Positions 20,350 to 31,544 of a stretch of 64,000 bases of DNA are shown here, in pieces. Source of the stretch: Diogma glabrata (Eukaryota > Arthropoda > Insecta > Diptera > Cylindrotomidae). The notes beneath the pieces are model-generated. The model saw nothing but the letters and a program-made list of their open reading frames with translations, was not told where the DNA came from and made no database searches. Position numbers and translations under genes: made by a program. Location: assembly GCA_963693315.1 (NCBI GenBank), contig OY856186.1, positions 238,126,554-238,190,553 of the forward strand, read 5' to 3'. Within the stretch, counting starts at the first letter, position 1. Each line of letters starts with the position of its first letter.

Positions 20350-23170
20350 TGTTACTGTGACTTAAGACTTTGGGCGGACTGGTGCTAGGAGGAGTGGTTT
20401 CCCTACAGCATCGGTTCGTAGGAAGACGTGTGACCACGTTTGCAGATCTTTGCTTGCAAACGATGTTGAAGGCGTATTTCGTCGAAATGCTTCTTCAATT
20501 GTTTGATTAATTCGAATTGGGCCAAGAAGGAATTTGCAGAAGAATCGAGAAATTGTCCTGAGATTCTGAGCTTCCATTGGTTAGTTCCAACGAAATAGAG
20601 TGCAAGTCGTCGCTTTAGAAAGTTTGTAAATCTAAGAGGATATCAGGTAAAATAGTTATCCAGTCGGGCCGATTGTAGCACATAATTGCGGACTTAATAG
20701 TACGATGCCAACGTTTTACCATTCCGTTACATTTGGGATTGTACGATGTTGTTCGACATCGTTTGAAACCTAGTATAGCTGAGAAAAATCAGTAAATAAT
20801 GCTGATTTAATTTGGGTTCCTCGATCAGTTATAATTGATTCTGGAACACCAAATAGCGAAATCTAAGTATTATAAACAGCGAAAGCGACTGTTCTAGCTG
20901 TGATGTCTGGAACAAGAGTCGCTTCGGGCTACCATGCATAACGATTGAAAAGAGCTACACAAAATTGGTGGTTTTCCGACACTGGTAAAGGACCAATGAT
21001 ATCGAGTTGAATTTGACTGAATCGCTTACTATTTGTTTGAATGGTGCTAAAAGGCGACTTAGTATGTCGATACACCTTGAACTTTTGACACGCTATGCAC
21101 TGTTGCGCCATGTTTCTAGCGTCCTTTTTGCTGGACGGCCAAATTGCGTTTCGTTTAAAGTTTGGCGGAAGCTTTGACGCCAGGACGCAAAAGACAATGA
21201 TAAATATTGAAAACACTTTGGCGAAATTGTAAAGGAATATATGACCTGAGGATAACTGTTGTTGTGTCACTGTAGATTTGATTGCTTGAATTAAAAGCAA
21301 TTGGAAAGTCAGCGAGCTTTAAATTGTTTTGTTTTAAAGTAGATTTTGAAGTTTCTCGTCATTGGTTTGGGCATCCGCAATTGCAGCATAGTCAAATTTA
21401 TCTGGTAAGAGTATTTGATTTATACGATATAACGCGTCAGCTACGATCCGAATTGGGTTGAATATCGGTAGTAAATTGCCCGATGTAATCCAGATGCGCA
21501 AATTGACGGAGAGAGGCTTTTCAAGGTTTTCCTTGAAAGTATAAGTTAATAGTCTAAATTCGCGACCTTCCAGTAGATACTTGAAATGTTTGATGCCACA
21601 GTACGCTGCGAGAATTTCTCGATCATATAGCGCTGCATTTAATCTGCGTATCGTTTAAAAGGACAGAGAAGAAACTAAGAGGTTGCCCTGTTTCTTCGAC
21701 AAATTATTGAACTGCGACCCTATCGTTGTGTCGATGTGTCGACCATAATTGCTAGTCGAGCTGAAAACGACAGATGCGCGAGAAGGCTGGCATTGTACAG
21801 TTTTTCCTTGCCGTTGTTAAAAGTTTGTATGGACTCAGGAGTTCAAGCTACGGGAATTTTAATATTTTTCTTGTATTCCTACAAGAAATTGTTTAGCACA
21901 ATCTGATCAGCAGCTGTAGATGGTAAAAAACGTCGAGAAATGTAAAGCATACCTAACAATCGTTTAAGTTTTTTAACAGTAGATTGGACTTCGAAGTCTT
22001 GAATGACTTGAACACGATCACGATCAGGCAGTATGCCATTTTCGTTTACAGTATGACCTAGGAATCTAATCTTGGATTGCGCAAATGCGCATTAATATGG
22101 ATTAATGATTAGGCCGTTTTCAGAGAATTTCTGAAAAATCATTTTAAGATAAAGAAAATGCTCTTCGAAATTTTTTAACGAAACTAAAACGTCATCCAGA
22201 AAAGTGAAGCAAAAATTTAATCTAGCTAATACACATGCATCAATCTTGCATTAATCAAAAGTCGTTTTCGTGAATTCGAAAAAACTGAAAGGAGTTGAGA
22301 TTGCTGTCTTAAGAATGTCCTCCGGATGTATGGGAGTCATCATATTGAGCCCTGGATTAAGTCGATGGTTGAAAAAATTTTGCATCCCTCCCTTTGATGC
22401 AAAAAATCTTGTTGGTGAGGAATGGAATAACGGTTAGGAACTGTAATTCTGTTGAAAGCCTAGTAACGCAGAAATGGAGTGCCAAAATGGAGTGTCGGTA
22501 AAAACTGAATTTGATTGAAAAATTGACTTAGGAATAACTGAAGCATCAGTTCCCGTTTGCAATAGAAATTTACGTCTTGATTTTACCTCAAAGACTAAAA
22601 AACGATGATTTTGCTGATCGCCATGACTACAGACCCTATATGGGCAATAATTTATTCATTTTTTTGAATTACTTACGTTTGGTGACACAGAAGTGATGTA
22701 ATTTTTACAATCTGGAGCACAGCGTAGTGCTTTGTCGGGATTTTGTTAGGATCTCTGGACTTGGATCTAGAGTCATATCGATTATAGAATCCGTAATCCC
22801 AACGGAAGTTACGATAGGAACGAGAACGATTATCAGCCGAAAGAAGAGAGCGTACTTCGCCAACAATTTCAAGTCTGTTTAGTGCAGCTGTGGATGGTGA
22901 TGGTGTGTTGACAGAAAAGACTTGCTGGTATGAGAGTGTCTCCATTAAATTATCAGGCTAACTTAGATAATGATTTATGAAATCTCATTTTCTGCTTGTG
23001 TCAATATCAGTTGTACATTTTGGGGAGACGAGACATCCACCGTTGCTTGACAAGTTTGTCACCAACGTCTGCACCGTTTGTAAGAAATTTCGTTAAAAGT
23101 TGAGACGATTTTTTATCACCAAGCGTAAGCTTGTATAATGTATTGTGGAGTCTAACTTTATTATCTTATC
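20350..23170 (-). pseudogene. Ty3/gypsy LTR retrotransposon, gag-pol remnant
   Basis: Reading the minus strand from 23160, the pieces occur in the right order but with many stops and frameshifts. Gag is LGDKKSSQLLTKF ... WMSRLPK (about 23125-23010). A gag zinc-binding tail reads CAPDCKNYI (about 22710). Retropepsin is FLLQTGTDASVIP (about 22575-22540), where the expected catalytic D-T-G has a glutamine for D. Reverse transcriptase is FTFLDDVLVSLKNFEEHF (about 22205-22155), followed by FLGHTVNENGILPDRDRV. The integrase zinc finger has CIACQKFKVY, and the core starts with QLDIIGPLPV (about 21000). A C-terminal tail reads HVFLRTDAVGKPLL (20430-20390). The set resembles the insect gypsy group with an unusual gag finger (CsRn1-like), but clade is a guess. 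LTRs could not be located. Confidence 0.85.
20929..21300 (-). pseudogene. Gypsy integrase: zinc-binding domain and start of catalytic core
   Basis: This is the longest open piece of the gypsy remnant. FKRNAIWPSSKKDARNMAQQ leads to the CIACQ cysteine pair, then KFKVYRHTKSPF, and the core begins FSQIQLDIIGPLPV with the first acidic residue of the integrase triad (D of LDIIGP). The rest of the core is frameshifted downstream. The N-terminal third of the open frame is not integrase-like and probably reads RNase H/tether sequence out of frame. It would have joined element cDNA to host DNA. Confidence 0.75.
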
Positions 23171-24350
23171 TTGAAATTTGGTGTTGGTGAAGGCATGCGG
23201 CTTGCATTTGCAACCTGTGCTAGAAATATTCTTTTATTTGGACTGGCGTAAAAGTTAGATTTTTTATAGGTGTGCCAGTTGAGTACCCTTGAGCCGGCGG
23301 GGAAGTATGTAATATATGAAGTAAGTAATATATGAATGAAAGCATTAAAAAGTAACATCATATAATTTGTATTATATAGGATTAGATGTGAATATAGCTG
23401 TATCTTCCTAAAGGGTGTCATGACACTCTTTTATATTCTAAATACATTAGTATCTGTCTGAAGCTTAAAACAACAAGTTGTTTTAATTATATTACAAAGT
23501 ATTTGTTCGTGTGGGTGACTTTTCGCGTGAAGGTGGATACAGTATGATTAGCAGATTTCGAATTGAAAAATTCAAAGGATTCACAAAATTACTTGAGTTT
23601 GAATAATCTCCCCCCAAAAACCAACCCTTATAAAGATATTCGTCACATAAGTAAATTTCACATTGATAGAAAACTTTCAATATGAACTAAATATCTGACT
23701 TAGAATGTTACGGAATAAAATGTTCTTTGCAGTCTTGCGGTTTCACACATAGTGATGGTTAGAAATTAATAATTTCCAAAATATTCTTTTTTTACTTGTC
23801 ATGTAGGTTTCTATTTCTTTTGGAAGAAAACAGATTCGAGTTAGTCGCCAATCTACTGAGCAAACGAACGTGACTGATGTAAATAATGTCATCATGATCT
23901 GATCCTACCTCAAAAAGAAAATTTTGAAATTGTCTGTGATTCAGACTTTTTGATTTTATAAAATTGACAGCATGTTGTGTTTTTCATTACATTTGCCATT
24001 TTTAAGGTTTGTGCACAAAGTTGTCCTTGACGTAAGTCGTTTAAATGCAGTTTTGAATTCTAGGTTTGATACAATTGCTCATTAAGGTCACAAAACCATT
24101 TTGTTTTGCTTACATCGATGTAGCTCCATATTATGGTTGTGAAGATTAAAAATATTAATAGTTTTTCTTACCTCACCGAAAATGTCACGTTTCGAATGCA
24201 AAATTTTCTATTTAAAATTATAACTTTATGAAATACAAGACGTACAAGACAATTTTTTCATCTTCTATATTACAAAAAAAACCAACAAATTAAATATATT
24301 AATTAAGCAGGTGCTTGGCAAATATGCTTGCAAACATTTTGATCTATATT
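23170..24350. other. AT-rich flank of the gypsy remnant
   Basis: It may include the 5' untranslated part or LTR of the minus-strand gypsy, but no paired LTR was found at 19.8-20.3 kb. Small frames at 23161-23421 and 23492-23680 show no motif. Confidence 0.35.
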
Positions 24351-24359
24351 TTGCTATAC

Positions 24360-26960
24360 TTTGTACTCTGGAAACTACGCTAAAAAAAGTTGAAAAAATT
24401 GAAAAATTCATGTTTTTTTTTTTAATTTTTCCATATTCAACAACATTTTAGAACAAACAAATGTTTGTAAACAATTTTAATTTCTTAGACCCTACACTCA
24501 AAAAAAAAACTAAGTGGAACTAACAAAATTCTACATACGTTCTACAATTTTTTTATAAATATACAACACACAAAAATTTTTGTTAAATTTACATTTTTAC
24601 AATAAATATTGTAGATATACAAAAAATTATTTGTAAACACTACAAAATCTTTTACTAACATCCAGCAAAAGATTGTAAGCTTTGTAAATTAAATTGTAAA
24701 AATGCCCGAAACATTTTTGAATAATAACAAATTTTTTTTTGGTCAACAAAAGACATTTATGGATTTAATATTTTTTTTTTGTAAAACAGATTCATATATA
24801 TTAGTTCTTCGTTAATAAATAAAACACAATTTTTTGCTAACATTTATTTTATTTTTATTTTTTATTATCTTATAATTTTTATTATATTTTTTTTATTATT
24901 TTGAAATATCTGCATAATTTAGAAAAACAAATTTAAAACATACTAATACGCCGTTATATTATCACAGCCTAAGCTTTCCAACTGAGGTAGCACTGTAAAA
25001 TCTATTTCAGCATCTAAAAAAACATTGAAAAAGTTGTGATATCTTTTTACTTTATGCTGGCTGTCACCGATTACGTAGGTTTTGAAATATATTATAGATC
25101 TGATCCAATTCAGTTCATCCTTTATCACTAAGAGTCAATTTCAATACCTACGCAAACGATAAGTGGCCTTTTAATATCCAAATATGTAAAATTTCTCACC
25201 TGTGCATAGAGAATGTCTTCTAAATTTATCATATATGTATTTTCACTATCACTATTTATCATGAATAGACATTGCTAAATAATCACAATTTTAAAAAATA
25301 TCTGCGAATTTTTACTTAGACAACCAAATTGAAACTGAAATTGTTTAATACCAATTTTGGTTATACATAATTTCAATTTATGAAAATTTATAATAGCATT
25401 TTTAAAAGCAAAGTTTTTTTTTGTAAAAAATGTGTTTGTTTTTTTAAATTGCATAAGTCTCTTTGTAAAGTTTAAAAAAAATCGAAAATATTCGTATTAA
25501 GTTTGACAATAAAAATTGTGGAATGTCATTTTTCTGTTGACAAAATTTTACAAAATTTTGTACAATTGAATTTTAGTTTGTTATGGATAAGTGAGATATG
25601 ATTTAAAATTTAAAAAAATCAACATAAACCTTAACAATATTTTTGTTAAAAGAATGAAAAAAATTTGTATTTAGAAATATTTATGATTTTGTACATTTGT
25701 AATCCAAATCACAAAAATAATTGGTTAGTTTACAAGTTTTTTTTTAGATTTAAAAAAGTCAAATAGACTATACAAAATTTTGTATCAAGTTTAGCATTTT
25801 TTGGAAAATGCACAAAAAAATTTTGTTAACACTTTTACAAAACGATTTTGTGAATCTTACCGGGCAAATTTTTTTGAGTGTATAGTAAATTTGATTTTTC
25901 TTCTTTTAAGCGAAAAAACACAAATTTTGGTGCAGTAGACACCAAGTTATTCAAGTTTTCCCAAACAAATTCAAAACTCAAAATATGGAAAAAAAATTTT
26001 TGTCAAGAATAATTTAAATTCTGCAACATAATTGATTTATATATGAGTTGTTTTATATATTTTCTAATTGAAACTAGTAGTTATTTTGAGTTATTTTCAT
26101 TATTTTAACCGCGAAAGGAATTTTATCTCTTCTTTTTGTGCCGAACCGAAAATAATATTTTACAAGTTCATTCGTTCTCAAACATCAGTTTGAAATTTTT
26201 CTAAAATAGTAAAGTGTAAAGTAAAATTTATTTAAACGCCGTCATGAAGAAGTTTCAAGTGTAAAAATAGTCTAAAATCATACTACTAAAAAAATCACAC
26301 CATTTATAACAATTGCATATCTTCATTACTTCGACTAATATTTGAATAAAGATAGACCGTGGATGCTGAAAAATAGTTATATCAGCCTAATACTTTCAAG
26401 ATGGTATAACGGAGAAAATGATCATTTGATATTTTAACGTTATGTCAGCTTAATACTTACAAGATGGTATAACGGAGAAAATAATCATTTGATGTTTTAA
26501 CATTTTTTCTAAATATACAGACGAGGCACGTTTGTACTTTAAATTATTATTTAAAGTACCAAAACAATAAACTGCATTTTTGTGTTTTTATCATGAAAAA
26601 AACTTGAATTTTTCTATTTTTTTTTAATTATGTAGATGGGAGGAAATTTTTCGCCGTTTGACATTTGGTGTTGAGTTTTAAAAAAAAAATTGGTCAGACA
26701 TATCATCAATATAAATTGAAATATATCTCAACTTTTAATTTGGTTTTCTAATGATAAGACAGAGCCAAATTTTGAGTTTTGATTTTTTTTGGGAAAACTT
26801 GAATAACTTGGTGCAAACAGCACTAAAATTTGTGTTTTTTAGTTTAAAAGAAGGAGAATCAAATTAGCCACAGGATAAGAAATTATAAAAAATTTGCAAT
26901 CAATTTTTGTTTTAAAATGGCGTTGAATACGAAACAATTTGGAAAAAACGGTAATTTTTT
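24360..26960. mobile_element. Family F hairpin element, copy 2, interrupted
   Basis: Left arm 24365-24494 plus 25883-26050 and right arm about 26740-26960 are inverted copies: for example accaagttattcaagttttc at 25951 and gaaaacttgaataacttggt at 26795. The sequence is alignable with the arms of copy 1 (0.34-1.61 kb). A TA-flanked element (24495-25880) sits in the left arm; the right arm preserves the empty site. The spacer has a 66 bp tandem duplication with the word agatggtataacggagaaaa (near 26400 and 26465). Confidence 0.75.
24495..25880. mobile_element. TA-flanked TIR element with CACTCAAAAAAA ends
   Basis: The left end is CACTCAAAAAAAAAAC and the right end (inverted) CACTCAAAAAAATTTG. 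TA is present directly outside both ends (24493-24494 and 25881-25882), consistent with TA target duplication. Interior sequence is AT-rich with words such as acaaaattttttgt in both orientations. A 61-codon minus frame (25128-24943) contains FLDAEIDFTVLPQLESLG, faintly like a SAM domain, too weak to call. It is non-autonomous as it stands. Confidence 0.75.
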
Positions 26961-27765
26961 AACTTTTTCACTTTTATTCAAATAAACCTCTAGCGACGAC
27001 TATGTTTTTTATGAGGATAGCTAACTATTAAATGATAAAGCAGTAATTGTTCTGTACATGGAACCAAAAAACGTATATATAGCAAGACATTTGCGACGGG
27101 ACGGTTCTGTACGCTTCTTTAGCGGCGGTTTTACTTACTAACAATACATACTCGAATAAACTGTCTCTCCTGCGTCAGTCCGTCCGATATTCAAACAACT
27201 ATTAGAGCACTAGTAAGTCAGACCTCTTCTAAACTCAGCAAAATTGCAAGAAACAACTACAGTATAGTCCAGGAATATTAGGGTTTCACCTCGGAATGGG
27301 AGATAGTCAGCTATTAACTTGTATAAACCTTTATTTTGGCACCCTAAATCTTGTCTCAAAACCTACTTATCGTAGGGTGTCCGCGACTACAGAAATTCCA
27401 AGGTCAAAAGTCAAAAAATCAATTTTTTACACATTTATTGCAAATATCTCGTTTCCTGTGGGCTTTATGCTATTTGTATATAGTATAAATATTGTAGAGG
27501 ATTAAATTCTCTACAACTTTTGTTTAAACATTTTTTTATATATTGAACCATTTTCAAGATAGAGGGCAGAGCGCGCGCAGTGTTTAACTATTTAGAGTAT
27601 CATTTGAGGTTAACCTGTAGTCCCGATTCAAAACATGCTGTATAAAGTTTATATAAATTATTGATAAATATATCGTTCTAAATAATCTGCAATTAATATT
27701 TTTTTTCAATAATTCAGTATCTATTCACTTAATAACACTTACCTACTCGTGTAATTATAAAGTTA

Positions 27766-30180
27766 TTAACCCATTTCGATCCTCTGTTCGTTTCATCGAA
27801 CAGTGAAATTGCTTTTTTTCTAAAATTTTTTTACCTATGATGGTAATAGTAGTTCATGGTGAGCTTAGTATGGTCAGCTCCTTTGATGTGTTGTGTATTC
27901 GACAAAGAAATTCTATGGCGGCTCAAGCCTCCCCTTCCTACCACAACCCCTCTTGCAAAACACCCTTGTTTTTAGACATATTTTTGAATAATTATATAAA
28001 ATACTAAACGAACAAAAATCGAAAAACTAATGATGACGAATTTGTGCCAATGGATGAGATTACTCAAAGAAACAGTTTTCATATTTATTGGAAACATTGG
28101 GGTTCTTCCAGATGTACGTTAAGTTAAGTGTTCGTTTCATCGAACACTGGCACGAACTCTAGTATAATCAAATTTTGTACTAAAATTGCATTTCATCATT
28201 TTTATGAAATTTTTTCTCATTTGTTATCGCTATTTTGAAGAAAATAGACGTTTATTAATTCGTGTGATTTTGTTTTGTTAAAATTGAGTATACATAAAAA
28301 AGGGTAAGTACAGATTTTATACAGAACATTTGTTTTAACGTTCATTCTTTGCATCGTATGTTTATTATTTGTATATAATTTGTAGTTATATAATGTCGCG
28401 TCGAAAGCTTTTGACACTGCGTGAATTGCAACAAGTTATTGATAACTGAAGTGACGGAGATGAAGAAGTTGATAATATTTCTAATATTAACATTCTCCAC
28501 CTGATCGGGTTGATGAATTAAGCGATGAAGAAGATATTGATGATAATTTTATACTTTTGAATCCTGATGTTAATTGTAATATTTTTGGCGATGCGGCTCG
28601 TGTGTTGAAGTTGAAACTTCAAAAAATTATGTTGAAGATACTGAGGAAAGTGTGTTCATCGTTGAAGAACCCCAACCTGGACCATCTAATCATCAAGAAC
28701 CAAGACAAAAGAAAGCAAAATATGATTATAAACCATTAATTTCTTTTGGTAAACCAAAATGGTTCAAAAACCGAAACCGAAAACAATTTAAATATAATAT
28801 AGCACCTAACCCTGCACCTTTAGCTTATATGAAAACCGAACTAGGTGAAAAATTAAAAGATTTATCACCTATTGAATTATTCAACAAGTTTTATGATGAT
28901 GAAGTTTTGCGTCATATAATAACTGAAACTAATAAATATGCTGCCCAGCAAACCAATTCTTTTTGGCTACAAGCTATGGTGTCTTGGCTCTGCTGAAAGC
29001 TACCTATTTAGCTTTATACCTTATTGTGGACAAAGTGACAAATATAATACTTATGTTGGACTTGGTGCAGATGTGGTGTTGAGATTACTTCAAAACGTAG
29101 AGTTTCCTGAGAATCACGAGGTGTTTTTTGACAATTACTTTACAAGCTATCATTTGCCATGTTTATTGGCTGAAAAAGGAATATGTGCCATTGGAACTGT
29201 TCGTAGTAATCGTGTTGCAGGTGGAGGAAATAACTTAAAAACTGGAACAGCTTTACCTCGTGGTCAACATGACTATATGTTTGATTCGACTAATAAAATT
29301 ACTTTGTGTCGATGGCAGGACAACAAAGAGGTCACAATGGCTACAAATTATGACCAAACATTACCTCTACATTTTGTTATCCGCTGGAAAAAACCAGAGA
29401 CAAAAAAATCAAATGAGAAGTCAAAACAAACAAAACTACGATCAACCGGCAATGCTTTATAACTATCATAAAGGTATGGGAGGAGTGAGCCTGCATGATA
29501 TTGGTGTCCAAAACTACCGTGTAAACATTCGTGGTAAGAAGTGGTCTTGGCCGCTATGGATCTCTACACTTAATTCTTCAATGGCCAATGCATGGAAGTT
29601 GCACTGTATCATCGCAAAATATAAGAATGAAAAAACATTAAGTCAAATTTCATTTGAAGGAAATGGTCACAGAAAGCCTTTTATTAACAAATGACAATAT
29701 GGAAAATATGGACGATGACCAGGAATTTGAGAGACCACGTCATTTACCAGACATTTCTGGTGACCACATTATTGTGCGTCAACTTGAAAATAAGCCTCGT
29801 AGGTGTCAACTAAAAGGATATGGCAAACCCACAATTTTCATGTGGCAAACCCACAATTTTCATGTGTCAAAAATGCAATAAGCATATTCATGTACATTGT
29901 TTTAATAAATACTACTTTATCTAAATCTAATATAAATAAAAATCTAAATTAAATCATAAAATTATTTAAAACATAAATTTTTTGGTGTGTTTTTATATAT
30001 GTAGACTCAGCGCCAGCGTTCGATGAAACGAACAGTAAACTTTTCCATTTTCCAGGAAAACGGTAAGATATTATTTATTTTCTATCTCAGATTCGGGCTT
30101 AGGAGCATCAAATTACCATAAAAAAGCATTTGGTTTTGTCCGAGAAAATAGTTTCTGCAACTCGGTTCGAAATGGGTTAA
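27766..30180 (+). mobile_element. piggyBac element with TTAA target duplication
   Basis: The left end is TTAACCCATTTCGATCC and the right end GGTTCGAAATGGGTTAA. TTAA at both sides is the piggyBac signature. The subterminal motif gttcgtttcatcgaac occurs inside the left end (27787) and again at about 28130, and in inverted form near the right end (about 30015). Total length of 2.4 kb is normal for the family despite a deletion in the coding part. It carries a dead transposase. Confidence 0.95.
28393..29920 (+). pseudogene. piggyBac transposase, inactivated
   Basis: The ATG at 28393 starts MSRRKLLTLRELQQVIDN and hits a stop after 18 codons; the frame shifts again near 28500 and 28640. A block GPSNHQEPRQKKAK ... 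LSPIELFNKFYDDEVLRHII (28680-28920) is the N-terminal transposase part. Around 28945-28980 a deletion joins it directly to KPILFGYKLWCL, losing roughly 180 codons with the first catalytic aspartate. The RNase H-like core continues with YLFSFIPYCG and the second aspartate in FFDNYFTS (about 29125-29150). The third region reads MGGVSLHD, with serine where the family has aspartate (MGGVD). The C-terminal cysteine-rich finger is destroyed by a 22 bp tandem duplication at 29822-29865. Four independent lesions show it is long dead. Confidence 0.92.
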
Positions 30181-30319
30181 GGGAAATACTTTAATTATTT
30201 TTTAATTTTTAATTAATGTTTTTATTGAAAAATACCATTCCATACATTGATGAACGTTGAAATTTAAAAAATTGAATAATAATAATAAGAACTACAAATT
30301 CTAATTTCAATTTTCTTCT

Positions 30320-31190
30320 TCTTCTTCATCATTGTCTTCCAGTCGCTGTAAAATTTCAAATTCCTCTGTGTTCTCGTCTTCAACATCATTTGTCTGTTAT
30401 TCCAGGATTTCGGGATCAAAAGTTCCGTCTTCATTGATTACCCATTACACTAACCGCAAGCTAAAGAGCACTGTAACCTTGCTTTCCTACATCCACACCG
30501 CGAACCACAACCATTCTTGCGGTTGCAGAATATTGTGTTAAGCAATTCCTCTGGAGCTGGTGGATTGTCATAACAGGATCCAGAAATTCATCACGCATTA
30601 TCCAACCCCAATTCTGGGGTTCTAAATCATGCCCTAACCAAGTCTGAACTTGATAATAAACACGGTTGAAATGTTGGTGAGCTGCTGCACCCTTTGGTGG
30701 AAGATTTGATAACTGCAGGTTTATGCAGTTTTGTTAACTTGATGAACTGTGCATAGTCCTCACAGTCCTAAGATTTTGGAGCATTATAGATTGCCAACAA
30801 GCTTCGCATTCCATTCTTAAATAATGATTGAACCGGGCAGTTTTCTTCTTCAAATGCCGCAGCAATTTGACCCAAATTCGGAAGTTTCTCGAGTGTTTTT
30901 ACAAAAGTTTTTTTTCCTTTTCTAAAGAGCGCAGAAGCCGTGTCACAACCACTTATTGCGTGCAGAAACAAAATGTGTTTCATAGAACGAGGATATTTAT
31001 CAAAATTTTTGGAACAGTATATTTCAGTATTTACATTTCCTTTGCCAACTTTTTTAAAGAAAATTTCTTGTTGATGAGATATGGAACGCTCAATTAAAAT
31101 GACAAATAAGTCTATATCTTTTCTTATTATAACAGCAGTTTTTTGACGTTTAGATTCATCAATAGCTGTTTCAAAAATCAGTCATCTCAA
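30320..31190 (-). pseudogene. SGCDT/cysteine-rich transposon protein remnant
   Basis: On the minus strand from about 31110: IFFKKVGKGNVNTEIY, then HILFLHAISGCDTASALFRK (30980-30920), then KNGMRSLLAIYNAPKS, EDYAQFIKL, and after frameshifts PPAPEELLNTIFCN with a cysteine cluster KNGCGSRCGCRKARLQCSL (about 30520-30455). The pair of motifs HAxSGCDTxSA and CGCRKxxLxC is, from memory, typical of a large uncharacterised arthropod transposon protein group; the catalytic domain is not known to me. It is very probably the gene of the surrounding long-TIR transposon, whose 3' and central parts were partly displaced by piggyBac. Confidence 0.65.
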
Positions 31191-31544
31191 TAACTCTAAA
31201 TAGTTAAACACTGCGCGCGCTCTGCCCTCTATCTCGAAAATAGCTAGCTCAATAAATAAAAAAATGTTTAAACAAAAGTTGTAGAGAATTTAATTCTCTA
31301 CAATATTTATACTATATACAAATAGCATAAAGCCCATAGGAAACGAGATATTTGCAATAAATGTGTAAAAAATTGATTTTTTGACTTTTGACCTTGGATT
31401 TCTGTAGTCGCGGACACCCTACGATTAGTAGGTTTTGAGACAAGATTTAGGGTGCCAAAATAAAGGTTTATACAAGTTTATAGCCGACTATCTCTCATTC
31501 CGAGATACTTGCCCTTATTTGACTAATTTTCCTGGACTAGTATA

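Larger units (their letters stand above)
27265..31539. mobile_element. Long-TIR DNA transposon (SGCDT/cysteine-rich type), split by piggyBac
   Basis: Terminal inverted repeats of about 330 bp: TAGTCCAGGAA at the left tip (27265) and TTCCTGGACTA at the right tip (31539), then CTCGGAATGGGAGATAGTC matching GACTATCTCTCATTCCGAG, continuing through ggcaccctaaatcttgtctc and ending in a shared gcgcgcgc-like GC patch (about 27580 and 31215). A gta flank on both sides may be the target duplication. Inside are the right-hand remnant of its minus-strand gene (30320-31190) and a piggyBac that takes up over half the length. Confidence 0.85.

Noticed and set aside
24943..25128. Minus frame with a possible SAM-domain segment (EIDFTVLPQLESLG)
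   Set aside because: Too short and only loosely similar; it lies in a non-autonomous TIR element.
27296..27505. 69-codon frame at the start of the long-TIR transposon
   Set aside because: It lies entirely within the terminal inverted repeat and is mirrored at the other end; not a gene.
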